Assembly: GCA_007026445.1 (NCBI GenBank)
Contig: VDMD01000040.1
Location: 203,709-267,708 of the forward strand
Source: Schizophyllum amplum
Taxonomy: Eukaryota; Basidiomycota; Agaricomycetes; Agaricales; Schizophyllaceae
Length of the DNA: 64,000 nucleotides
Direction of reading: 5' to 3'
The position numbers and the translations under genes are program-made. The notes under the pieces were generated by a model that saw nothing but the letters and a program-made list of their open reading frames with translations, had not been told where the DNA came from and ran no database searches. Below are positions 12,001 to 23,109 of this stretch, one piece after another (position 1 is the stretch's first letter; the number at the start of each line of letters is the position of its first letter).

Positions 12001-15000
12001 TCTGCGTAAAGAACCACTTCATGCCCGCGCTGCGGAGGATCTGTGGGGCGGTTTACGTCAGCTAAACGGTCCTCCATCTCGCCACGTTATCCTCCATCCT
12101 CGCCAGACACTCTCCACCTCGCCTCCCCCCCTCCCCAACCCCTTCACTCCCACCCCCTTCCACCCCTCCATCTCGCCAGCCTACGCCCCCGTCCTCGCCA
12201 GACCCTCCCACCTCTTTCCACCCTTCTCCTTAGCTCCCCCCCCAACCCTTCCCCCTTCTCTCCTTCACCCTCCAACACACCCTTCACTCCCCAACCCATA
12301 TAACAAAGAAAAAAAAAAGGAACGTAACGGGCGAACACCTCCACCCAACACTCACCTGCGGCAACTGCCCACTCAGCCCAAACGTGTCCGGTAACCAGGC
12401 CGTCTCGCAGTACGCGCCCAGGCGGGAGGCGAAGTATCTGGTGTTGGGGTGGGTGAGGGTGGGTTAGTTGATGTGGGGAAGGGAAGGGAAGGGGGTTAGT
12501 TGAAGTTTAGTCAATAGGCCGTCGCGTGTTAGTATACGGGCGAGGTAGCGTCAGTAGCGAATTCAAGCAAGTCGACAGGTCGCGTTTGAAACAACTCGAC
12601 AGGTCGCGTTCAAAACAACTCCTCTCACCCACCCCCAAACCCCCTTCCCCATCCCCTCCATCCCTCTTTTTAAAACCCCAAACCCCTTCCCCATCCCCCT
12701 TCCTCACCCCTCTTCCCCCTTCCTCCCCCTTCCCCTTCCCCCCCCCCCCCCCCCTTCCCAAACTGCCTCCCTTCCCACCCCCCCCTTCCCCTTCCCCTTA
12801 ACCCCCCAAACCCAAACACCCTTCTCTCCCTTCCCCTCACACCAAAAAATCCCTTTCACCCCCTTCCTCACCCCTCATCCCCCCCCCCCCCTCCCTTCCC
12901 CTTTCTCAACTCCCCCCCCTCTTCCCCCAAAACCCCTCTTCCCTAAACATCCCCCCACCCAAACACCCCCCCAAACCCCTTTACAGAGAACCCTAACTCA
13001 CCTCTGCCCAACCACCACCTGCCTCACCATCGCCTCCCCGCTCGGCATGTTCCCGTCGTGCTCGACCCAGGCGCCGCCGATGGGGAGGAAGGAGTGCTGC
13101 GATTGGTGGTGTTTCAGTATACAGGGGGGGGAGGGGTTAGGTGTTTATTTGGGTTAGTTTTTAATTTTTGGGTTAGTGGTTTGTTAAAATTAAGATATAG
13201 AGAGAGGGCGGGGAGAAGGGGAAGGGTGGGTGGTTAGGTGAGTAAGGGGAAAGGAGGAGGAGGGGGGAGGGTAAAGGGGGGAAAGGGGAAGGGGAAGGGG
13301 AAGAGGGGGGGAGGGAGGGGAGAAGGGAAAAGGGGAAGGGGGGGGGGAGGGGAAGGGGAAGGGAAAGGGGTAGGGGGAGGGGAAGGGGAAGAGGGGGAGG
13401 TGAATGTGGTTTTCGGATAAAAGGGGAATGGGGTTTCGGATAAAAGACGCCGGGACAAAAAAAAACCCCTCACACCACCCAAAAACACAAACACTCACCT
13501 CCTTCACCTTCTCCCTAATCCTCTCAAACAACGTCGGATACAGCTCCTCGCACCATTTCCATTGTTGGGCCTGTGGGTGATGACATTTAGTTCAAGATAG
13601 CGCGTGGGGGAAGGGGGGGGGGGTTAGTGTCGGACGTTAATTACATTCATGAGGTGTTAGTGGTTGTGTGTGGGGGGAGGGAGGGAAGGATAGGGGGAGG
13701 GAAGGGAAGGGAGGGGAGGGAGGGCGATCAGAACCCAACCCAAAGCCCGCCACTCATTTATCTAACCCGCCACTCATCCATCCAACCCGCCACTCATCCA
13801 TCTAACCCGCCACTCATCCATCCAACCCGCCACTCATCCATCTAACCCGCCACTCATCCATCTAACCCGCCACTCATTTATCTAACCCGCCACTCACCTG
13901 GCTGGCGACGAACCGGTGCTCGGGGTAGCGCTCTGCGAGGTCGATCTGGGTGGACCTTGAGGGGTTGGGGGTTAGCGGGGGGAGGAGGGAGGAGGGAGGA
14001 GGAGGGAGGAGGAGGGAGGAGGAGGAGGGAGGAGGGAGGAGGAGGGCGTGGAAGGTGGTGGTAAGAGGGGATGGAGAGGTATACAGAACGCGCAGGTATG
14101 AGGGGGACGATACGCGACACGCCGCGAGCGTCGACACGAAGGGATGGGGCGTCGACACGAAGGGATGGGGCGTCGACACGAAAGGGTGGGGCGTGGAGTA
14201 TGCGCGACGGGATGGGGCGTGGATGCGTGACGGGATAGGGAGAGTATGCGCGACAGAATAGGGCGTGGAGTACGAGCGCGCACTCACCAGCTCCTCGCGA
14301 CCTTTTGCTGCGTGGCCGAGTAGGGCCAGAGCCAGGCGGTGTCGATGTGGCAGTTGCCGATGGGCCAGATGGAGCCCGGGGGTGGGGGGCGGTGGGGGAC
14401 TGGGGGAGGGGAGTTAGCGGATGGGATATGAAGCTTAAAGGAGGGTTACCTTGCCCAACTCTGGATACACCTCCTCCGGGTCGTCGACGTTGATGCCGCC
14501 GAACATGGTGGTGCGTGCGAGGTGGCGGGCGTCGGCGATGACGGTGGCGAGGTCTTCGTGTGTGCCCATGCGCGCGCGGTCAAAGATGTTGATGATCGCG
14601 TTCGCGGCTGTGAGCGCGTCGTTCTGGGCTGTGGTGTTGCCCGGGAGAGTTTGGACGAGCTGGGAGGGCATGTGAGTACTGATAATGCAAGGCTAGATCG
14701 CACCCACACACCTGCTTCAGCGCCTCAAAGTCCCACAACAAGCGCCAAGCGTCCTGGTTGGGGACGACGAGGTCTGCTGCGTTGAGCGAAAAGTAGCGGT
14801 TCATGTCGGGGGGCTCGATGGTGTCCCCGTTCCAGGGGACGCCGAACATGCCGTTGCAGGTGACTTCGATGACGACCGTGTGCGCGCCCTTGGCCCAGGC
14901 GGCGGGGGGGATGATGTAGTCGACGCGGCGCTCGCGGGCGCCGCCGCCGGTGATGCCCTGGAGCGGTGTCCCCGCGGGGATCCCGCGCACGTCGTCCTCG

Positions 15001-15417
15001 GCGGCGAACACCATGGCTTCGCAGTCTGGGTCGAATTCAACTGCAGACGTGTTAGCTGGGGCATAAGAGAGGCGGTGGTCACGCACGCTGGACACGCTCC
15101 TCATCGCGGTACTCGGCCGGGAGCTCAATCTCGACCACAAACCAGTGGTTGCTCCAGCTCGGCCCGTACCGGTCACCCTTCTTCGCCGGCTTGAACTCGT
15201 CAATGTGCGCCATTGCCTCCGCGTACGAGGGCTTGGTGAGCCCGGGCGCGGACCACGACTTGAGCCGGACGAGGTCGTCGCGGTTCACCTTGTACAGCGC
15301 GCTGCTCAGGTTGTGGCCCGCATAGTGTCCGCCCGTAAAGTAGTCGAGCCGGTTCTGCGTCAGGCTCTTGATCCATTTGTTCCCCGCGTCCAGCGAAAGA
15401 CTCGGATAGTTCGCCAT
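6088..15417 (-). CDS. AMS1: Alpha-mannosidase, GH38, vacuolar AMS1 type
   Basis: Twenty-five exons: 15417-15087, 15040-14712, 14659-14450, 14399-14288, 13955-13898, 13570-13499, 13096-13002, 12437-12356, 12040-11982, 11703-11630, 11154-11093, 9869-9798, 9685-9617, 9477-9052, 8632-8469, 8219-7786, 7707-7608, 7552-7476, 7424-7294, 7239-7137, 7075-6972, 6921-6901, 6848-6713, 6657-6559, 6497-6088. The product, about 1,276 aa, removes mannose from free oligosaccharides and glycoproteins in the vacuole or cytosol. Diagnostic motifs appear in family order: [14 protein letters not shown] (metal site), [29 protein letters not shown] (probable nucleophile Asp), [44 protein letters not shown], then the beta-sandwich C-terminus. 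Two repeat inserts interrupt the protein (9140-9420 and 8060-8120). Introns 4-15 are abnormally long. The exon 3/exon 4 junction is one base short of frame. Confidence 0.95.
8060..8125 (-). repeat. In-frame glycine/isoleucine repeat in mannosidase exon 16
   Basis: The repeat encodes about 20 residues of GGIGGIGGG type, between [13 protein letters not shown] and [16 protein letters not shown]. It lies in the loop just before the C-terminal beta domain. Its length is a multiple of three and the frame is kept. Confidence 0.85.
8222..8468 (-). repeat. Swollen intron 15 with 20-nt repeats
   Basis: The intron is about 249 nt, against about 50 nt for the gene's unexpanded introns. It carries imperfect copies of a roughly 20-nt unit (GTCCGTCGAGGACTAATTCT on the plus strand) at 8300-8400. 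Confidence 0.8.
8633..9051 (-). repeat. Swollen intron 14, C-rich on the plus strand
   Basis: A 419-nt intron of runs such as CCCCCTCCCC and CCCCCCAAAAAAAA on the plus strand, so purine-rich in the transcript's template and G-rich on the gene's sense strand. The splice ends are ordinary (gtatgt...ctag). Confidence 0.8.
9140..9420 (-). repeat. In-frame minisatellite insert in mannosidase exon 14
   Basis: A degenerate 24-nt unit encodes about 75 residues of [13 protein letters not shown] type. It sits between the helix ending [12 protein letters not shown] and the conserved strand [12 protein letters not shown]. Family members normally have only a short loop there. The whole block is open and a multiple of three. 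It could be a recently born intron (gtgggc donor near 9417, several AG acceptors) instead of coding sequence; RNA evidence would settle this. Confidence 0.85.
9478..9797 (-). repeat. Introns 12 and 13 with short tandem repeats
   Basis: Intron 13 (9478-9616) carries about three copies of a 23-nt unit beginning TACTGCGCAAGCAAGACAAA on the plus strand. Intron 12 (9686-9797) has a twofold repeat around GAGTGACGGATT. Both flank the normal 69-nt exon 13. Confidence 0.8.
9870..11092 (-). repeat. Giant intron 11 (1.2 kb) with at least four minisatellites
   Basis: The intron has normal ends but is about 25 times the gene's basal intron length. It contains a roughly 30-nt family around GGTCATGCGAGACCGACGC at 10255-10360, a roughly 20-nt family around CAACTCGGACACCCAGGTC at 10395-10500, a clean 29-nt array (core GAGAGTTCGCTCGCGAGGAC) at 10570-10780, and a roughly 20-nt family around GAAGAGATCAATTCGAC at 10950-11040. 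Each family appears only here in the window. Confidence 0.85.
11155..13097 (-). repeat. Introns 7-10: alternating polypyrimidine and polypurine tracts
   Basis: Introns of 475, 278, 315 and 564 nt separate exons of only 59-82 nt. On the plus strand, 11200-11630, 12060-12300 and 12600-12990 are C-rich, whereas 11700-11980 is G-rich. Such mirror-type tracts could form triplex or G-quadruplex structures. No protein is encoded beyond the listed exons. Confidence 0.75.
13097..13498 (-). repeat. Intron 6, polypurine on the plus strand
   Basis: A 402-nt intron dominated by GGGGAAGGGG-type runs at 13200-13410 on the plus strand, between the exons encoding [17 protein letters not shown] and [13 protein letters not shown]. 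Confidence 0.75.
13571..13897 (-). repeat. Intron 5: 20-nt tandem array starting at the splice donor
   Basis: On the minus strand the intron opens with the donor gtgagtggcggg, and from base +3 the unit GAGTGGCGGGTTAGATGGAT recurs about eight times (13745-13897). Every copy therefore contains a donor-like core lacking its first GT. Confidence 0.85.
13956..14287 (-). repeat. Intron 4: GGA-repeat and 21-nt repeat
   Basis: A GGAGGA/GGAGGG tract (13975-14045) is followed by about three copies of a 21-nt unit beginning GTCGACACGAAGGGATGGGG (14130-14195). The intron is 332 nt; the three before it (introns 1-3) are about 50 nt. Confidence 0.8.
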
Positions 15418-15647
15418 CGTCGTTCAGGACAACCACCGTGACGACGCGTGCTGTGACGTCACATGTTCGACTTGCACCCCGTCCTCGAACATTCGCCTCT
15501 TCGCACTCTCGCACGTATACCCATCGCACTCTCGCACGTATACCCATCGCACTCTCGCACGCATAATCACTCCAGTCTTCGAGCACAAGCAAGGAACATC
15601 ATCCCTCATTCCCCTCTCAACATGCACCCCTGTTGAGTGCGTACACC

Positions 15648-15729
15648 ATCCCGCTAGCTCAGTGGTAGAGCGTGTCACTAGTATATATGCATCATGACAA
15701 GGTCAGTCGTTCAAGTCGGCTGTGGGGAA
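15648..15729 (+). tRNA. tRNA-Thr (anticodon AGT) with a 10-nt intron
   Basis: The cloverleaf folds by eye. The D arm is the canonical TAGCTCAGTGGTAGAGC (box A). The anticodon stem TGTCA/TGACA pairs fully and encloses CT-AGT-A, then a 10-nt intron after base 37, then A. The T arm is AGTCG-TTCAAGT-CGGCT (box B). The acceptor stem ATCCCGC/GTGGGGA pairs in six of seven positions including wobbles, with an A-A mismatch at the end pair. Anticodon AGT (read after A-to-I editing) decodes threonine ACU/ACC/ACA. The mismatched end pair leaves some chance of a decaying copy. It lies about 230 bp upstream of the mannosidase start, on the opposite strand. Confidence 0.85.
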
Positions 15730-15764
15730 TGCACGATCCTCGAAATATTCTTTGGCGTTCCGCT

Positions 15765-15840
15765 CCTATAGCGCTCAGTCCCGCTCCTATAGCGCTCAGT
15801 CCCGCTCCTATAGCACTCAGCGCTCAGTCCCGCTCCTTCA
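15765..15840 (+). repeat. 21-nt tandem repeat
   Basis: Three to four copies of a unit like CGCTCCTATAGCGCTCAGTC directly after the tRNA. This is the first array of the 15.7-19 kb repeat block. Confidence 0.85.
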
Positions 15841-16017
15841 TTTTCAACCATCGATCCCTCACAAGGTATCCGACGGCCTCTCTCCCTCTCGCCCAACACC
15901 CCTCCCTCTCCCCCTCTCCCTCTCCCTTTCCCTTCCACCTCACCCCCTCTCTCAAAACCTCCAAGTCTCTTCCCCCTCTCCCTCCTTCCCATTTCCTACC
16001 ACCAAAGCACACAGGAC
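15841..16017 (+). repeat. Pyrimidine-rich tract
   Basis: CTCTCCCTCTCC-type sequence on the plus strand. No gene features seen. Confidence 0.6.
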
Positions 16018-17220
16018 TCGCACGGTGCGCCCGAAGACTCGAAGACGAGGGCTCTCGAAGACGATCTCGAAGACTCGAAGACAACTCGAAGACACCAACT
16101 ATACTCCTGAGGACTCGAAGACTCGGTGACGAGACGACGATCCCGAAGACGAGTCGACGATCTCGAAGACGAGACGGCGAGGTGCGCTCGAAGACTCGAA
16201 GACTCGGAGATGCGCTCGAAGACTCCTCGGTGACGACGAAGACTCGAAGACGGCGAGGTGCGCTCGAAGACGATTCAGTAACTCCCGAAAGACGAGTCGA
16301 CGATCTCGGAGACTCCTCGAAGACTCGACGACGAGGACCCGAAGACTCGAAGACTCGAAGACTCGGAGACGACGGAGACTCGAAGACTCGAAGACTCGGA
16401 CGGCGCCTCGAAGACGAGACAACGATCTCGGAGACTCCTCGGAGACGACGACGACGATCTCGAAGACGAGTCAACGATCTCGAAGACGAGTCAACGATCT
16501 CGAAGACGAGTCGACGATCTCGAAGACGAGACGGCGAGGTGCGCTCGGAGACTCGACGATCTCGAAGTCTGAAGACGAGTCGACGATCTCGAAGACTCGA
16601 ACAAGACTCGACGACGACCTCGGAGACTCGACGGAGACGGAGACTCCAAAAACGACGATGGAGACTCCTCGGTGACGACAAGACTCCTCGAAGACTCGAA
16701 GACGACCGACGACTCCTCGAAGACTCGGAGACGTCGAGTGCCCTCGAAGACTCGAAGACTCGAAGACTCGAAAACTCGAAGACTCGAAGACGAGACGGCG
16801 GGTGCGCTCGATGACTCGAAGACTCGAAGACTCCAAGACTCGAAGACTCGACGGCGCCTCGAAGACTCGGTGACTCGAAGACTCGAAGACGATGGTACGA
16901 CCGAGGACTCGAAGACTCGAAGACTCGACAACGATCTCGGAGATGACGACGGTGCACTCGGACGGTGACTCGAAGACTTGAACCGAAGACTCGAAGACTC
17001 GGAGACTCGGTGACTTGACGACGGTGCACTCGGTGACGAGTCGACGATCTCGGTGACGAGTCGACGATCTCGGAGATGAGACGACGGGGTGCGCTCGGAG
17101 ACTCCTCGGTGACGACGAAGACTCGAAGACGAGATGGCGAGTGCGCTCGGATGCAAGACGGCGAGGTGCACTCGCAGACAAGACGGCGAGTGCGCTCAGA
17201 GACAAAACGATAGTAAGGCC
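16018..17220. repeat. 1.2-kb array of an 8-nt unit (CGAAGACT)
   Basis: The unit CGAAGACT and variants (CGACGATCT, CGGTGACT) fill the block. Because 8 and 3 share no factor, three units make 24 nt and all three frames read the same eight-residue peptide: SKTRRLED on one strand, VFESSSLR on the other. Neither contains a stop, so very long open frames arise on both strands by arithmetic alone. I see no start context, introns or conserved domain, and treat them as non-genic. Confidence 0.85.
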
Positions 17221-17467
17221 CTATCCCCCGATCCGCCTGGATCCTTCTTCCATTCCTGGATGGCCCTCCTTCCACCATTCCTGGACGGCCCTCCTTCCTC
17301 CATCCCTGGACGGCCGCCATCCTTCCTCCATTCCCCTTCTTCCATCCCCGATCCGCCCTCCTTCCTCCATCCCCGATCCGCCTGGATCCTTCTTCCATTC
17401 CTGGACGGCCGCCCTCCTTCCTCCATTCCTGGACGGCCCTCCTTCTTCCATTCCTGGACGGCCCTCG
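17221..17467 (+). repeat. 24-26-nt minisatellite
   Basis: Imperfect copies of CATTCCTGGACGGCCCTCCT, interspersed with CCCGATCCGCCTGGATCC variants, make a higher-order pattern of about ten copies. Confidence 0.85.
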
Positions 17468-17945
17468 GTCATGACTGAGGCAACGCTCATGACTGAGGCA
17501 ACGCTCATGACTGAGGCGACGCTCATGACTGAGGCAACGCTCGTGACTGCCGCTCGCTAGGCGACGCTCATGACTGCCGCTTGCTAGGCGACGCTCATGA
17601 CTGCCGCTCGCGAAGGGAGCGCTCATGACTGAGGCAACGCTCATCACTGCCGCTCGCGAGGGAACGCTCATGAGTGTCGCTCGCTAGGCAACACTCATGA
17701 CTGAGGCAACGCTCATCACTGCCGCTCGCAAAGGGACGCTCATGAGTGCCACTCGCTAGAAGGCGCTCATGACTGAGGCGACGCTCATGACTTGAGGCAA
17801 CGCTCATGACTGCCGCTCGCGAGCGAACGCTCTGGCCGCTCGCAAAGGGACGCTCATGACTGTCGCTCGCGAAGGGAGCGCTCTGACCGCTCGCGAAGGG
17901 GACTCTCATGACTGTCGCTCGCGAAGGGACGCTCTGAGCGGGACA
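17468..17945 (-). repeat. Minisatellite of 18-27-nt units
   Basis: Units alternate between GCTCATGACTGAGGCAAC and a longer form, GCTCATGACTGCCGCTCGCG followed by AAGGGA. The sequence is an internally amplified part of the dispersed element described at 17945-18120 (reverse orientation), 18405-18661 and 22965-23109. Confidence 0.8.
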
Positions 17946-18120
17946 TGTCATCGTGAGCTCTGAGCGGGACATGTCATCATGAGCTCTGAGCTGGACACGT
18001 CATCGTGATGGTGATTCGAGGCTGAAGAACTTGAGCTCAAACTTCAAGCTTCAACTTGGCTCGCCCTGTGAACGTCCTGATCCCGCGCTCTCACAAGCAC
18101 GTGATCCCGCGTTCTCACAA
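17945..18120 (-). mobile_element. Dispersed element, copy A (reverse orientation)
   Basis: Read on the minus strand, this shares ordered blocks with two other copies: CACGTG-C-TGTGAGAACGCGGGA, a GAAC/TTC-rich middle, and CATGTCCCGCTCAGAGCG. No terminal repeats or target duplications were seen, so the class is unknown. Confidence 0.5.
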
Positions 18121-18404
18121 GCACGTGGTTGCGTGTTGGACTTGGATGTGATGGCGCAGTGTTCGACTTGGATGTGACTGGCCGAGGTATGTAAGTGCAG
18201 GAATATATGTATGTGCAGGAATAGATGAGTACTTACTTATTAGCATGGGGGCATGCAAGTTCAGCATGGGGGCATGCAAGTACTGTACTATAAGTAGTCA
18301 TTGTCGGTGCTACCGTGGTAAGTCTGTACTCTCCTGTAGTAGTACGTCCGTACTCTCACTGTAGTACTACTACTAGTATGTTCTGTTCTTCTGAGGTCTC
18401 TGAA
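18121..18404. other. Spacer in the repeat block
   Basis: Contains short direct repeats (GCATGGGGGCATGCAAGT twice at 18244-18280, GTATGTGCAGGAATA twice near 18190-18220) and GTACTACTACTA-type sequence. No gene seen. Confidence 0.5.
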
Positions 18405-18661
18405 TGTAGTCACGTGCGCGTGAGAACGCCGGCGCGGCTGGCGTCCCGTGAGAACCTTGAACGTTCAACTTCCTCCTCCTCGAACGTTCAACTTTCTCCT
18501 CGACCGCCACCACATGTCCCGCACGGCGACCACCATCGCACAGCGACCACCATCGCACAGCGACCACCATCGCACAGCGACCATCATCGCACAGCGACCA
18601 CCATCGCACGTCCCGCTCTGCTGCTAGGAGCATCGATTCATGACTGAGGGGCGTCCAGCAA
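18405..18661 (+). mobile_element. Dispersed element, copy B
   Basis: Contains, in the same order as copy C (22965-23109): CACGTGCGCGTGAGAACG, a GAACGTTCAACTTCCTCC block, CACCACATGTCCCGC, and TCATGACTGAGGGGCGTCC followed by AGCAA. Between blocks three and four lies a 17-nt array (CGCACAGCGACCACCAT, about five copies, 18530-18612), absent from copy C. Confidence 0.55.
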
Positions 18662-18671
18662 CAGCAAACAG

Positions 18672-18875
18672 TAAGTACCAAGACGTTACTTACGAGTACC
18701 AAGACGTTACGAGTACCAAGACGTTACGGCGAGTCTTCAGTGAACGCTCGATGGGCTAAAGCGCAGATCGCGTGGAGAAGAGCACCTCTATTCCGAAAGG
18801 CAGCACCTCTATTCCGAAAGGCAGCATCTCTATTCCGAAAGGCACGCACCTCTATTCCGAAAGGCACGCCATATT
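18672..18875 (+). repeat. 17-nt and 19-nt tandem repeats
   Basis: GAGTACCAAGACGTTAC occurs about three times at 18677-18728. GCACCTCTATTCCGAAAG occurs about five times at 18783-18870. These are the last arrays before the flavin oxidoreductase gene. Confidence 0.85.
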
Positions 18876-19070
18876 CCAGGGCTCCTCAGCCGTCTTCGCT
18901 GTATAGTGCGCTCCCACGAAGACAGGGCGCCGCACGCGCCTGACGCCGGTCCTCTGAATGCCAGACGCTGGTCCTCAAGATGCCACGATAGTCCTCAAGA
19001 TGCTGTGATAAGATGTTCAGGCGTCCTTGCTCGCCCGCTCGCTGGCTGCGAGTCGCTCTCCGCCTCCACC

Positions 19071-22699
<3,629 letters not shown>

Positions 22700-22787
22700 T
22701 AAGTAGCTTGTCCGAATCTCTTGCCACTTGGTGTCTCGGCGGCACAAATAGAATGCATATGATCATCCTTTCGCTGCTGTACTCTCA

Positions 22788-22886
22788 TCATGAGGTATAC
22801 TCTCATCATGAAGGTCAACTCTCATCATGAGGTCTACTCTCATCATGGGGTCTACTCTCATCATGAGGTCTACTCTCATCATGGGG
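22788..22886 (+). repeat. 18-nt tandem repeat
   Basis: Six copies of TACTCTCATCATGAGGTC-type sequence in the spacer between the OYE gene and the next gene. This is the right-hand edge of the repeat-dense zone. Confidence 0.9.
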
Positions 22887-22964
22887 GTCTACGGAAGATC
22901 GCGAACGTCGCAGTCGCCTTTGGCATTTGCGAAACTCCCTTTGCTGCTGCAGTTCAAACACGCG

Positions 22965-23109
22965 CTCACGTGCCTGTGAGAACGCGGGACCATTTTCGAT
23001 CACGTCACCGGCGGCAAAGTTCGAACTTCTTCCTCCACCACCGTCACATCATGTCCCGCTCAGAGCGTCCCCTCGCGAGCGGCAGTCATGATCGAGGGGT
23101 GTCCAGCAA
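22965..23109 (+). mobile_element. Dispersed element, copy C
   Basis: Same block order as copy B: CACGTGCCTGTGAGAACGCG, GTTCGAACTTCTTCCTCC, CATCATGTCCCGCTCAGAGC, then TCATGATCGAGGGGTGTCC followed by AGCAA. The likely start codon of the next gene (23051) falls inside this copy, so the element may have supplied its 5' end. Confidence 0.5.

Noticed and set aside
13745..13897. Regular direct repeats that look superficially like a CRISPR array
   Set aside because: Units are head-to-tail without unique spacers, lie in an intron of a eukaryotic gene, and no cas genes exist.
15824..17671. A 615-codon open frame on the minus strand and a 380-codon frame on the plus strand, Arg/Ser-rich
   Set aside because: Both follow from repeat arithmetic (an 8-nt unit without stops in any frame); no domain, start context or splice structure.
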